DNA of 64,000 nt from an uncultured Bacteroidales bacterium (GCA_946534715.1 CAMNCW010000041.1:62001-126000), one strand, 5' to 3'; counted from the stretch's first letter, positions 11,569 through 23,477 are shown. Program-made: numbers and translations. The notes: a model not told the origin generated them from the letters alone.

Positions 11569-11608
11569 GCGTAAAGCCCCAAAAACTTTGGCTTTACGCA
11601 CTTTTTTT
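11569..11608 (+). terminator. intrinsic terminator after mlaD-like gene
   Basis: gcgtaaagcc-ccaaaaacttt-ggctttacgc-acttttttt: perfect 10-bp stem. Confidence 0.85.
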
Positions 11609-11768
11609 CAAAAAAATGAGTTACCTCTTGCATATATCAAACCCGCTGAAAATCAAGGGTTTAGAACTCAACAAAGTACATAATTGCTTGTAAATCAATG
11701 TTTTATTTCTAAAGTGCTGAAATTACGTGGTTTACAAAAGTCTGTGAATTTTGCCATTCTCCCAATAT

Positions 11769-11801
11769 TTGCATATGTCAAAAAAAAGTAGTACCTTTGC
11801 A
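11769..11801 (+). promoter_or_regulatory. sigma-ABfr-type promoter for dnaA
   Basis: tttgcatatgtcaaaaaaaagtagtacctttgc. Confidence 0.78.
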
Positions 11802-11900
11802 CTCGTTTTCGCCTAAAATGGATGTCAAACATGCCTATAAAACTCCATGTTGATAACTCGCGAAACAATATACACCTTATTTATATATTAGAATTAAAAA

Positions 11901-13271
11901 ATGCAAACATTACAACAACAATGGGCCCAGTGTCAGACCATCTTGGCTGATAACTTGACGACCAGCGCTTACCAGACGTGGTTCGCGCCTATTGTACCGT
12001 TGCAGTTTGCGCAAGGTGTTCTGACGCTGCAAGTCAAATCGCAGTTCGTGGCGGAGTATATTGAGGAAAACTATATTCCTCTGCTCTCTGCCGCTATCTT
12101 CCGTGTGTTCGGTCAAGGTACTAAATTGGAGTACCGCGTGCTGATAGATGCTACTTCCGGAGCAGGAACGATGCTTCCTTCTGCGGGAGCTCCTTCAAAA
12201 AGCCAGATGTTGCCTAATATGCCGCAACCGGCTTCTGCAAACAACTTTGATACACAGCTCAATACCTTTTATACCTTTGATTCGTTCGTCGCAGGAGAAC
12301 CGAATAAACTGGCGCGTAACGCCGGCATGAGTATTGTGCAGAATCCCGGTAGAACCGCTTTCAACCCATTGTTCATCTATGGAGGAAGTGGAGTCGGTAA
12401 GACACACTTGGCAAATGCTATCGGAAACCAGGTCTTGGCGCTCAATCCGTACGCACGCGTGTTGTATGTGAGTGCCAACACGTTCAAACTCCAATATCAG
12501 GATGCAGCGAAAGCGAACAGAATACCGGATTTCCTGAATTTCTATCAGGCGGTAGATGTGCTGATTGTCGATGATATTCAGTATTTTGCAGGCTTGAAAG
12601 GTACACAGGACACTTTCTTCCACATTTTCAATTATTTGCAGCAGTCTCGCAAACAGTTGATATTGACCTCCGATCGTCCTCCTATCGAGTTGAAAGACAT
12701 AGAGGAGCGCCTCCTTACCCGTTTCAAATGGGGCTTGGCGGCGGAAATAACACGGCCGGATTATCAACTGAGAAGGAATATTCTGCTCAGCAAAATGCAC
12801 AGAGACGGTATAACGCTTTCGGACGATGTAATCGATTTCATTGCGCAGAACGTGCGTGATTCTGTTCGTGACCTCGAAGGTATATTAGCCTCTCTCCTTG
12901 CGCACTCTACGCTTACTGACAAAGAGATTGATGTTCAATTGGCAGAGCAGATCATCAGCCGTATTGTGGCTATTCAGCCGCGCCAGACTACGATCCCGGA
13001 CATTATTGCTACCGTAGCAGAATATTTCAATGTCCCCCCGAAATCCATTGTGGCGCAAAATCGCTCGAAGGATATTAGTCAGGCGCGGCATGTGGCGCTC
13101 TATTTGAGCAAAGAGCTGACCAACTGCTCGCTCAACGAAATAGGCTTCAAGATGGGAAGGCGCACACACGCAACGGTACTTCATTCAATCAGTCTGGTCA
13201 AATCACAATTGGAGTTCGATCCCGTTCTGCGCCAGCGCGTAGCACAACTCCAAGCTGCTTTAACAGCATAA
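11901..13271 (+). CDS. dnaA: chromosomal replication initiator DnaA
   Basis: 456 aa; FIYGGSGVGKTHLANAIGN, DVLIVDDIQYFAG, C-terminal MGRRTHATVLHS. Confidence 0.97.
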   Translation: MQTLQQQWAQCQTILADNLTTSAYQTWFAPIVPLQFAQGVLTLQVKSQFVAEYIEENYIPLLSAAIFRVFGQGTKLEYRVLIDATSGAGTMLPSAGAPSKSQMLPNMPQPASANNFDTQLNTFYTFDSFVAGEPNKLARNAGMSIVQNPGRTAFNPLFIYGGSGVGKTHLANAIGNQVLALNPYARVLYVSANTFKLQYQDAAKANRIPDFLNFYQAVDVLIVDDIQYFAGLKGTQDTFFHIFNYLQQSRKQLILTSDRPPIELKDIEERLLTRFKWGLAAEITRPDYQLRRNILLSKMHRDGITLSDDVIDFIAQNVRDSVRDLEGILASLLAHSTLTDKEIDVQLAEQIISRIVAIQPRQTTIPDIIATVAEYFNVPPKSIVAQNRSKDISQARHVALYLSKELTNCSLNEIGFKMGRRTHATVLHSISLVKSQLEFDPVLRQRVAQLQAALTA

Positions 13272-13290
13272 TAAAAAGGGTTAAAAAAGC

Positions 13291-13320
13291 AAAAATGGCA
13301 CTCTTTCGGGTGCCATTTTT
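13291..13320. terminator. bidirectional terminator between dnaA and groL
   Basis: aaaaatggcac-tctttcgg-gtgccattttt: 11-bp stem, convergent genes. Confidence 0.85.
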
Positions 13321-13369
13321 GATGATTGCCTTTCGTGCTCCAAGCACGGTTCGTTATGGGCTTATGATG

Positions 13370-15004
<1,635 letters not shown>

Positions 15005-15028
15005 TTAACGATTTAACGGTTTAACAAT

Positions 15029-15304
15029 TTAACAAACAACAGCGAGCACGTCGCTTTGACGCATAATGAGGTATTTCTCACCGTCCAACTCCAACTCTGT
15101 TCCGGCATATTTGCCGTAGAGTACCTGGTCTCCGACTTTGAGAACCATCTCTTCGTCTTTTGTTCCGTTACCCACAGCGAGTACTTCACCGCGCAGGGGT
15201 TTCTCTTTGGCGCTATCAGGAATAATAATACCGCCGATTGTTTTTTCTTCTGCAGCAGCGGGCTTGATCAGCACGCGGTCTGCTAATGGTTGAATCTTGC
15301 TCAT
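15029..15304 (-). CDS. groS: co-chaperonin GroES
   Basis: 91 aa; [33 protein letters not shown]. Confidence 0.98.
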   Translation of the reverse strand: MSKIQPLADRVLIKPAAAEEKTIGGIIIPDSAKEKPLRGEVLAVGNGTKDEEMVLKVGDQVLYGKYAGTELELDGEKYLIMRQSDVLAVVC

Positions 15305-15447
15305 AATATAAGTGTTTTAAATATTAAATCATTATTTTCGCGCGTATGTTACGCGTATCTTGCGCGTATGTTACACGCTTGGAATCATATTCGCTAAATG
15401 AGTATCAAACGCTATGCCAAACGGAGTGTGTCTGCCAAAATGGCAGT

Positions 15448-15624
15448 TTACCAGAAGCGTTTGGCATCTGCGCTGTATTCGTAGCCTGCGTTATGCAGGT
15501 TTTGGCAGAGTTCATCCAAATTGATGTCCAAATCGTCACATAGTTCTTCCAATGAAGCATACTCATCGCGCAATTTCATGTTTACGAAACTGACTAACAT
15601 GTTCGGGTTTGTAGGGATATTCAT
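15448..15624 (-). CDS. DUF4250-like small protein (58 aa, missed by ORF track)
   Basis: Own reverse-strand translation: MNIPTNPNMLVSFVNMKLRDEYASLEELCDDLDINLDELCQNLHNAGYEYSADAKRFW*; preceded by a TAnnTTTG promoter on the minus strand. Confidence 0.75.
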   Translation of the reverse strand: MNIPTNPNMLVSFVNMKLRDEYASLEELCDDLDINLDELCQNLHNAGYEYSADAKRFW

Positions 15625-15670
15625 ATTCTTTCTGTTGAGTTTAGAGGGTTAAATTCTTCAAAATTTTCTG

Positions 15671-15718
15671 CAAAGGTACAAAAATATTTGCAAATATCAA
15701 AATTTTTTAGTACCTTTG
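15671..15718. promoter_or_regulatory. divergent overlapping promoters (ubiE + / DUF4250 -)
   Basis: caaaggta...atatttgcaaatat...tacctttg; both strands have TTTG-19/20 nt-TACCTTTG. Confidence 0.78.
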
Positions 15719-15727
15719 CGCAGAATT

Positions 15728-16438
15728 ATGGAAGAGAAACAAAATATTGGCGGTTTATTTGACCGAATAGCTAAGACGTACGACGGGCTGAATCATGGTC
15801 TGTCGCTTAATATTGACCGTTTATGGAGACGTAAGACGGTCGCGAAAATGCAGTCCTCGGAGCATGTTCTGGATGTGGCAATCGGAACAGCTGATTTGAC
15901 CATCGAAATGCTCCGTCAGGGTAAGGCTGTACGTGTGACAGGCCTTGATTTGTCGAAAGAGATGATGGCAATAGGGGAGCGGAAAGTGGAACAGTTAAAG
16001 CGGAAAGGCACGTTGGACAAGAACTCCGAAGTGTCGTTCTTGTATGGAAATGCACAGCAAATGCCTTTCGCGGATGAGACATTCGGAGCGGTTACTTGTG
16101 CTTTCGGTTGCCGTAATTTCAGCGATTTGGATGCCGGGCTGAAGGAGATGTTCCGTGTACTGCGACCGGGCGGACAAGTAACCATTTTGGAGTTCTCTTA
16201 TCCGAAAAATCCGGTCATACGCGCGCTGTATGACTTCTATTTCACGCATCTGTTACCGTTCATCGGTCGTCTTGTCAGCCGTGACAAAACGGCTTATACG
16301 TATCTCAATCGCAGCGTGAAAGGTTTCGTCTGGGGTGAAGCGTTTGTACAACATCTGAAAGACGCCGGTTTTATTCAGGAGCATTTCGAACCTCTGACTT
16401 TCGGCATTGCTACTATCTACACAGCTCGGAAAGTTTAG
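15728..16438 (+). CDS. ubiE: demethylmenaquinone/ubiquinone methyltransferase UbiE/MenG
   Basis: VLDVAIGTADLTIEML, GNAQQMPFADETFGAVTCAFGCRNFSD. Confidence 0.94.
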   Translation: MEEKQNIGGLFDRIAKTYDGLNHGLSLNIDRLWRRKTVAKMQSSEHVLDVAIGTADLTIEMLRQGKAVRVTGLDLSKEMMAIGERKVEQLKRKGTLDKNSEVSFLYGNAQQMPFADETFGAVTCAFGCRNFSDLDAGLKEMFRVLRPGGQVTILEFSYPKNPVIRALYDFYFTHLLPFIGRLVSRDKTAYTYLNRSVKGFVWGEAFVQHLKDAGFIQEHFEPLTFGIATIYTARKV

Positions 16439-16455
16439 AGCTCGTCAGAACGAAG

Positions 16456-16491
16456 TGGTGTAGATCTCACGGATTTGAACCGTTGTAGCAC
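16456..16491 (-). other. tRNA 3'-half-like relic (T-arm plus acceptor-like tail ending CCA)
   Basis: Reverse complement GTGCTACAACGGTTCAAATCCGTGAGATCTACACCA; T-loop TTCAAAT flanked by ACGG/CCGT; no D or anticodon arm next to it. Confidence 0.4.
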
Positions 16492-16522
16492 AAAAAAAGG
16501 AACGTTCTTGCGTTCCTTTTTC
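16492..16522 (-). terminator. hairpin terminator downstream of tRNA-Glu
   Basis: aaaaaaaggaacg-ttcttg-cgttccttttt: inverted repeat with A/T tails. Confidence 0.7.
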
Positions 16523-16524
16523 AG

Positions 16525-16597
16525 TAGTGCTACCCGGACTCGAACCGGGGTTTACGGCGTGAGAGGCCGTTGTCCTAGGCCACTAGACGATAGCACC
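16525..16597 (-). tRNA. tRNA-Glu (anticodon CTC)
   Basis: Reverse complement GGTGCTATCGTCTAGTGGCCTAGGACAACGGCCTCTCACGCCGTAAACCCCGGTTCGAGTCCGGGTAGCACTA folds as cloverleaf; anticodon loop CTCTCAC. Confidence 0.9.
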
Positions 16598-16805
16598 AAG
16601 GGGTTAATTTCAAAACCGAGTGCAAAGGTACTGCTTTTTTTTGACATGACCAAATATTTTTGAAAAAAAATTCATTTTCATTGCATTTTTTTGCATTTTT
16701 ATGTAAAAAACAGGCTTTTTTACCTCCTTTTTGACAAATTTTCGCGCGCGCACTTGCGTATGTCAATTTTTTTTTGTAACTTTGCGCCCAAAATAATATT
16801 ATATC

Positions 16806-18737
16806 ATGAATGCGAATTTCGGATTTGTGCGTGTAGCGGCCGCAGTGCCGACCATGCGCGTAGCAGACTGCCGCTACAATGCGGAGCAAATTAAGTTGCA
16901 AATCGACGAAGCAATAGCTGAAGGCGTCGAGGTAATCTGTTTCCCTGAGTTGAGCATAACCGGCTATTCGTGTGCCGATTTGTTCTTTACACAAGCGCTC
17001 CAGCAGAGTTCTATGCGTGAGTTGGAATCAATATGCGATTACACGCGCGGCAAAGCAATCATTGTGCTTGTGGGTGCGCCGCTGCAAGTTGATAACGACC
17101 TGTTCAACTGCGCGTTTGTGATGACAGACGGCGAAGTGATGGGTGTTGTACCTAAAGTCAACCTGCCGAACACCGGTGAGTTCTACGAGAAGAGATGGTT
17201 TACTTCCGGACGTGCCGCACGCGAATATACGCCCGGAGGCATCGCACCGCGTATTCCGAAGATCGAGATATGGAGTGGAGAAGTGCCATTTGGAACGGAT
17301 CTGCTATTCTGCACACGCACTTATACTTTTGGTATTGAGATTTGCGAGGATCTTTGGTCACCGCTGCCTCCTTCTACACAGTTAGCTATTCAAGGCGCGG
17401 AACTGATCTTCAACCTCTCCTCGTCCAACTGCGTGATAGGCAAGCACATCTTCCGCAAACAGATGATCAAGCAGCAGTCGGCGCGTGTCCATTGCGGTTA
17501 TGTCTATACCTCTTCCGGCGTCGGTGAATCCACAACGGATGTGGTATTCTCCGGTAGTACCTATATTGCGGAGAATGGTGATATACTGACCGTGGGCGAA
17601 CGGTTCCAACGTGAAAATTCGATGATCATTCAGGAAATTGATATTGAGCGTCTTCGTACCGACAGACAGCGCAATACGAACTTCACGAAAGATAAAACAG
17701 GTCATTACCGCCATATTAACGTGGCGCCGATTGATAGAGAAGAGGAGTGTACGGAGCCTATTCACCGTACTTTCTCGCCTTCGCCGTTCTTGCCCACGAA
17801 AGACAAAGAAGACCAGTACTGTATGGATGTGTTCTCTATTCAGACGAGTGCTCTTGCGCGACGTTGGGAACATACGCACACCAATACGCTCGTGTTAGGT
17901 ATCTCCGGCGGTTTGGATAGTACGCTTGCGCTGTTGGTTTGCGTGCAGACAGCGGATTTGTTGGGTTATGACCGTAGTCAGATTGTGGGCGTGACGATGC
18001 CGGGCTTTGGTACCAGCGACCGCACATACCAGAATGCGTTGAGTCTGATGAAAGAGTTGGGAATCACGCACCGGGAGATACCTATCCGCGAAGAAGCAAC
18101 CCAACACCTGAGCGACATCGAACATGATATCAACTGTCACGACGTGACATACGAGAACGCGCAAGCGCGCATACGTACATTAATATTAATGGATCTCGCC
18201 AACAAACTGAACGGATTGGTGGTCGGAACAGGTGACTTGAGCGAATTGGCACTCGGATGGGCTACGTACAACGGCGACCAGATGTCCATGTACGGCATCA
18301 ATGCCGGAATACCCAAGACGCTTGTCCGCTATCTGGTCAGCTATGCGGCGCAGAATCTGTATGGTGAACCTTTGCGGAGTATTCTGCTTGACATCGTAGA
18401 TACGCCGGTTTCACCGGAACTTTTACCGACGGATGAGCATGGAGAGATAGCCCAAAAGACCGAGGACAAGGTGGGTCCGTATGAGTTGCATGATTTCTTC
18501 TTATACTATTTTTTGCGCTTCGGTTTCACGCGCGAGAAGATCAAATACATGGCTGTCAGGGCGTTCGAAGATCTGTATGACGAAGAGACCATTGACAAAT
18601 GGCTGAATGTGTTCATGCGCCGTTTCTGCCAGCAGCAGTTCAAACGCAGTTGTATGCCGGATGGACCCAAAGTGGTGAGCGTGAGCCTGAGTCCGCGAGG
18701 CGACTGGAGAATGCCGAGCGACGCGTGCTGTATTTAA
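16806..18737 (+). CDS. nadE: glutamine-dependent NAD+ synthetase
   Basis: 643 aa; N-terminal nitrilase domain (ELSITGYSCADLF), C-terminal synthetase LGISGGLDSTLALLV. Confidence 0.96.
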   Translation: MNANFGFVRVAAAVPTMRVADCRYNAEQIKLQIDEAIAEGVEVICFPELSITGYSCADLFFTQALQQSSMRELESICDYTRGKAIIVLVGAPLQVDNDLFNCAFVMTDGEVMGVVPKVNLPNTGEFYEKRWFTSGRAAREYTPGGIAPRIPKIEIWSGEVPFGTDLLFCTRTYTFGIEICEDLWSPLPPSTQLAIQGAELIFNLSSSNCVIGKHIFRKQMIKQQSARVHCGYVYTSSGVGESTTDVVFSGSTYIAENGDILTVGERFQRENSMIIQEIDIERLRTDRQRNTNFTKDKTGHYRHINVAPIDREEECTEPIHRTFSPSPFLPTKDKEDQYCMDVFSIQTSALARRWEHTHTNTLVLGISGGLDSTLALLVCVQTADLLGYDRSQIVGVTMPGFGTSDRTYQNALSLMKELGITHREIPIREEATQHLSDIEHDINCHDVTYENAQARIRTLILMDLANKLNGLVVGTGDLSELALGWATYNGDQMSMYGINAGIPKTLVRYLVSYAAQNLYGEPLRSILLDIVDTPVSPELLPTDEHGEIAQKTEDKVGPYELHDFFLYYFLRFGFTREKIKYMAVRAFEDLYDEETIDKWLNVFMRRFCQQQFKRSCMPDGPKVVSVSLSPRGDWRMPSDACCI

Positions 18738-18753
18738 ATGAGAAATTGTGAAA

Positions 18754-19683
18754 ATGAAAAAATACGAAAATATATCCCTTCTGCCGTATAACACCTTCGG
18801 CATAGATGTCAAAGCGCGGCTGTTCATCGAGTACTACTCGCTGGACGAGTTGCGGCAAGTGCTGAAAGAGCATAAAGGCGAGCAGATATTGCATATAGGG
18901 CAGGGTTCGAACCTGCTCTTTACCCGCGATTTCAATGGAATAATTCTGCATTCCGGCATGGCTCGTGCGCGGTTTATTGATGATGAGACCGTAGAGGCGC
19001 AGAACGGTCTGCGGCTTGATGATCTCATTGCTCAACTGACCGACATGGCGTACTGCGGCATGGAGAAACTAAGTCTTATTCCGGGCGAAGTGGGCGCTTC
19101 GGCAGTACAGAATGTCGGGGCGTACGGCGTAGAAGCGAAAGATGTGATAGAACGTGTTTATACGATGGATGTGGAGACGCAGGAAGAACGGGTCTTTACC
19201 AACGAGGAGTGCAAGTTCGGTTATAGGGATAGTATTTTCAAGCACGAACTGAAAGGTAAGTATATCGTCACGTCGGTGGTTTATAAGGTCAAACCCGGTG
19301 AGGCATCCAAGACCCGCGAGGAGATCATCCAGACGCGTATGGCGAAACTGCCGACAGTGGGCGAAGTGGGTTCTGCCGGTTCGTTCTTCATGAATCCGTT
19401 TGTGCCGGAAGAGAAAGCGAAGGAATTGTTGGAACTCTATCCCGATATGCCTAATTTCCCATCGCCGCAAGGCGTGAAGATCCCTGCGGCATGGCTAATC
19501 GAGCAATGCGGATGGAAGGGTAAGACGCTCGGCGGTGCGCAAGTGTGGCCTAAACAGCCGCTGGTCATCGTCAATGCGAATAACGCCACACCCGATGACA
19601 TCATCGCCCTTGCCGCACAAGTCAGCGCAAGCGTCAAAGAGAAATTCGGCATCGACATTCACCCCGAAGTGAACTATATTTAA
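18754..19683 (+). CDS. murB: UDP-N-acetylmuramate dehydrogenase
   Basis: NTFGIDVKARLFIEYYS, LIPGEVGASAVQNVGAYGVE, GSFFMNP. Confidence 0.96.
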   Translation: MKKYENISLLPYNTFGIDVKARLFIEYYSLDELRQVLKEHKGEQILHIGQGSNLLFTRDFNGIILHSGMARARFIDDETVEAQNGLRLDDLIAQLTDMAYCGMEKLSLIPGEVGASAVQNVGAYGVEAKDVIERVYTMDVETQEERVFTNEECKFGYRDSIFKHELKGKYIVTSVVYKVKPGEASKTREEIIQTRMAKLPTVGEVGSAGSFFMNPFVPEEKAKELLELYPDMPNFPSPQGVKIPAAWLIEQCGWKGKTLGGAQVWPKQPLVIVNANNATPDDIIALAAQVSASVKEKFGIDIHPEVNYI

Positions 19684-19744
19684 TTGTAAATTGTGAAATA
19701 ATCGTGCCCCTTGTGGGCTAAGAATTGTAAATTGTGAATTGAAA

Positions 19745-21052
19745 ATGGCTACATTTGTAATAGAAGGCGGACATAAATTACATGGATCTATCACCCCGCA
19801 AGGCGCTAAGAATGAGGCGCTTCAAGTGCTCTGCGCTGTTTTATTGACCAAAGAGACGGTCGTTATTGACAATCTCCCGAATATATTGGATGTGAATAAC
19901 CTCATCGACCTGCTGGCATCTATTGGCGTGACGGTGGAGAAACTGTCCAAAGGCAAGTTTGCTTTCACTGCGGCTAATCTCGACACAGCGTACCTGCGGA
20001 GTGCGGATTTTCTCAAGAAATGCAATAAACTCCGTGGCTCGGTTATGCTCATCGGTCCGCTTTTGGCGCGTCTGGGGGAAGTGACATATGCAAAACCCGG
20101 TGGTGACAAAATAGGTCGTCGGCGTTTGGACACGCATTTCCAAGGAATGGTGAACCTCGGCGCTACCTTTACATACGACCAGGACTTGCTCGCTTATCGT
20201 TTTGAGGGCAAGCACCTCAAAGGCTGCTATATGCTCTTGGACGAAGCTTCTGTCACCGGAACAGCGAACATTATTATGGCGTCTGTCCTTGCCGAAGGAA
20301 CCACTACCATCTACAATGCAGCTTGCGAACCGTACGTGCAGCAACTTTGCCGTCTCTTGAATAACATGGGTGCGAAGATCAGTGGAGTCGGTTCGAACTT
20401 GTTGACCATCGAAGGTGTGAAATCGCTTCACGGCGCACAACATAAACTCCTGCCGGATATGATTGAGGTCGGTTCGTTCATCGGCATGGCAGCTATCACC
20501 GGCTCTGAACTGCGTATCAAAGAGGCGGGAATAAAAGACCTTGGAATCATTCCCGATGCATTCCGTCGTTTGGGTATCCGCATTGAGGAAGAAGGAGATG
20601 ATCTCGTCATTCCGGCGCAGGAACACTATCAGATTGAATCGTTCCTCGATGGCTCTATTCTTACGGTAGCTGATGCCCCGTGGCCGGGTCTGACGCCGGA
20701 CTTGCTGTCTGTCCTTCTTGTGGTAGCCACACAGGCAAAAGGCTCTGTGCTCATCCACCAGAAGATGTTCGAATCCCGTCTTTTCTTTGTAGATAAGCTG
20801 ATTGACATGGGCGCACAGATCATCCTCTGTGATCCTCACCGTGCAGTTGTAGTCGGTCACGACCACACCCGCCAACTCAAACGCAATAACATGACTTCGC
20901 CCGACATCCGTGCAGGTATAGCCATGCTCATTGCCGCCATGTCTGCTGAAGGCACGTCTCGTATCGACCACATCGACCAAATCGACCGTGGTTATGAAGA
21001 CATCGAAAACCGGTTGAATGCGATTGGGGCTTGTATAAGGAGAGAGGAGTGA
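19745..21052 (+). CDS. murA: UDP-N-acetylglucosamine 1-carboxyvinyltransferase
   Basis: FVIEGGHKLHGSITPQGAKNEALQVLCAVLLT; EPSP synthase fold protein. Confidence 0.96.
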   Translation: MATFVIEGGHKLHGSITPQGAKNEALQVLCAVLLTKETVVIDNLPNILDVNNLIDLLASIGVTVEKLSKGKFAFTAANLDTAYLRSADFLKKCNKLRGSVMLIGPLLARLGEVTYAKPGGDKIGRRRLDTHFQGMVNLGATFTYDQDLLAYRFEGKHLKGCYMLLDEASVTGTANIIMASVLAEGTTTIYNAACEPYVQQLCRLLNNMGAKISGVGSNLLTIEGVKSLHGAQHKLLPDMIEVGSFIGMAAITGSELRIKEAGIKDLGIIPDAFRRLGIRIEEEGDDLVIPAQEHYQIESFLDGSILTVADAPWPGLTPDLLSVLLVVATQAKGSVLIHQKMFESRLFFVDKLIDMGAQIILCDPHRAVVVGHDHTRQLKRNNMTSPDIRAGIAMLIAAMSAEGTSRIDHIDQIDRGYEDIENRLNAIGACIRREE

Positions 21053-21114
21053 TTGTAGTGTGCAAATTTTGCATATAACAAGATAAACGTGCATTTTATA
21101 CACGTTAATAAGAA

Positions 21115-21606
21115 ATGATAGAATTTAAGCAAATATCAGTAGATTTTCCAGATGAGAAAGATGTTGAAGTACTTTCTTTGAGGATTTCAGGCACTTATTC
21201 TGGCGGTTTTGAGGGGACTTGCCGTAGTGTTTCTATCCATCAGATATGTGATTTCTTTGCAAAAGCAAAAGAAGGTGGTTTTTATTTTCGTTTAACAAAG
21301 GATCAATTAGTAAAAGAAGAGCTGGCTAATATGCCGCAACGTTGGATAGAAAGAGAACAAGAAAGGGAGAAAATGTATTTTGCTGAATATAAAGCAAAAA
21401 TGCAGGTTTTGCAACCGAATGATGTTCTGAAACCATATTGTTTCAATCTTTCTCTTCGGGACAAAAATCATAATAGTTATTTGACAGTGGTTTGGTTTGA
21501 TGAAGCGCCAAATCTTAATATGTCGCTAAATGACATCATTTTACCTCATATTCAGTCAATTAATTATAACGACTTTGCGAGGAAGATAGACTGGGATAAT
21601 TTTTAA
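21115..21606 (+). CDS. uncharacterised protein (163 aa), first gene of DUF262 cassette
   Basis: Continuous ORF, AT-rich, 17 nt upstream of the DUF262 gene; no family recognised by eye. Confidence 0.75.
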   Translation: MIEFKQISVDFPDEKDVEVLSLRISGTYSGGFEGTCRSVSIHQICDFFAKAKEGGFYFRLTKDQLVKEELANMPQRWIEREQEREKMYFAEYKAKMQVLQPNDVLKPYCFNLSLRDKNHNSYLTVVWFDEAPNLNMSLNDIILPHIQSINYNDFARKIDWDNF

Positions 21607-21623
21607 ATGAAAACAATAGTAAT

Positions 21624-23465
21624 ATGATAGATTCCGTACATGATTATCCGATTAGCCAGATTTTTAGTAAAGATGCTAATTGGTATTATTGCATCCCAAA
21701 GTATCAAAGGGAATATACTTGGTCATATTCTCATTGGGGTACGTTGTTTAATGATATAGAATCCAATGCTTTAGGTTACTTTATCGGTTCGATAATATGC
21801 ATAAACAACACGCACGATTCTTTCCAAATAAAGCAACTTGAAGTGGTGGACGGTCAGCAACGTTTGACCACATTAAGTATATTATTGGCTGCAATATATA
21901 CACAACTACAGAAATATAAAGATTATATTTCAGATGATGATATAGATGTGCTGCCATCAATAAGAAAATCGTTGCGCCGGAATGATGCACCTAATGGATT
22001 GATTTTACAACCACAAATACAAAATTACAATTCAGATGATTTCTCCTATTTGATGCAGGAAGCAGCTATCTTGGATGTAAATAAATTCGGGCGAAAAAAA
22101 GCAGTTTCTTATTATCCACAACGTAAACTCGGTAGATGCTATAATTATTATATTCAAAGGTTAGAATCTCTTCTTAAAGACATTCCCACAGAAGAGAAAG
22201 TATCTAAGTTATTGGATATTTACAATAAAATCAATCAAGCTGTTTTAGTAAAGATAGAGGTAAGTAGTCATACAGAGGCGTATATGCTTTTTGAAGCCTT
22301 GAATGACAGAGGTACGCCTCTTACTGCTATAGATTTGATGAAGAATACCATTCTTTCTAAGGCAAAAAGTAATGAAGAAGTAGATGCTTATTATGAGCAA
22401 TGGAAATCACTCATAGAATCGCTTACAGACGATTATCATACTCAAGAAAGATTCTTCCGTCATTATTATAATGCTTTTAAACAGAGACATAATAAACCTT
22501 TTATTTCTGAGGAAATCCGCAGTAAAGAACCTCTTGGCGTGATTGCAACTAAAACCAATTTGTTAAGCATATATGAGAAGTTAATCAATTTGAATTTAGA
22601 TGCTTTTATTACGGATATTACTAAATGCGGACAGATTTACGCTAATTTTGTAAATCCGAATATTGCTCCTATTCAATTTAAGGATGCGCTATTAGATTTG
22701 CTGCATGTACAAGCGGTGCCTGCAAATACCTTGTTGTTGTATCTTTTCTATTATCAAGAGGAACTGAACTTGTCAGACAAAATGCTGAACAAGATAATAA
22801 ATCTGATGGTAAAGTTTTTTGTTCGTCGTAATATTACGGACACTCCTAATACTTATACGCTTGATAGAATTTTTATGAGTATAATATCGAATATCAATGT
22901 CAATATATCAATAGGTGAAAATGGTATGTACGATATTATATATGAATCTTTATTAGAGGTGTCTGCTTCGGATAAAGATTTTGCTGAAAAATTATCCGGA
23001 AATATTTACGAAGAGAATGTCGGAGTCACTCGCTTTGTATTATGCAAGTTGTGCGAAAAATACATGACGACAGAAAATTGGACTAATCTATGGGAGCAGA
23101 ATATTGTGTCAAATAAAAAGATTTATGTCTGGACAATAGAGCATATTTTCCCCGAAGGCGCGAATATTCCCGAAAGTTGGGTTCAGATGATAGCAAATGG
23201 AGATAAAGAATTAGCTCAGGCATATAGAGCAGAATATGTTCACAAAATTGGCAACTTGACGATAAGTGGATTCAATAGTACATTGAGCAATAAATCTTTT
23301 GTCGATAAAAGAGATATGACCAATAAAAAAGGTCTATATGTCGGCTATAAAAACGGTTTGGAAATCAACAAGCTACTTGCTCAAAAGGAAAGTTGGACAA
23401 TAGAAGATATTAAGTCTCGGACATCAGTTTTTGTAAATGAACTAATAGAGATGTTTAAGTTATAA
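21624..23465 (+). CDS. DUF262 + DUF1524/HNH (GmrSD-type) endonuclease-like protein
   Basis: CIPKYQREYTWSYSHW, EVVDGQQRLTTLSILLAA (GmrS-like motif); C-terminal WTIEHIFPEG...HKIGNLTISGFNSTLSNKSFVDKR (GmrD HNH-like). Confidence 0.9.
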   Translation: MIDSVHDYPISQIFSKDANWYYCIPKYQREYTWSYSHWGTLFNDIESNALGYFIGSIICINNTHDSFQIKQLEVVDGQQRLTTLSILLAAIYTQLQKYKDYISDDDIDVLPSIRKSLRRNDAPNGLILQPQIQNYNSDDFSYLMQEAAILDVNKFGRKKAVSYYPQRKLGRCYNYYIQRLESLLKDIPTEEKVSKLLDIYNKINQAVLVKIEVSSHTEAYMLFEALNDRGTPLTAIDLMKNTILSKAKSNEEVDAYYEQWKSLIESLTDDYHTQERFFRHYYNAFKQRHNKPFISEEIRSKEPLGVIATKTNLLSIYEKLINLNLDAFITDITKCGQIYANFVNPNIAPIQFKDALLDLLHVQAVPANTLLLYLFYYQEELNLSDKMLNKIINLMVKFFVRRNITDTPNTYTLDRIFMSIISNINVNISIGENGMYDIIYESLLEVSASDKDFAEKLSGNIYEENVGVTRFVLCKLCEKYMTTENWTNLWEQNIVSNKKIYVWTIEHIFPEGANIPESWVQMIANGDKELAQAYRAEYVHKIGNLTISGFNSTLSNKSFVDKRDMTNKKGLYVGYKNGLEINKLLAQKESWTIEDIKSRTSVFVNELIEMFKL

Positions 23466-23477
23466 TTTCTAACAACA

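Noticed and set aside
19841-21103. 420-aa minus-strand ORF antisense to murA
   Set aside because: Lies over a clear murA; composition-driven antisense frame, no recognisable domain
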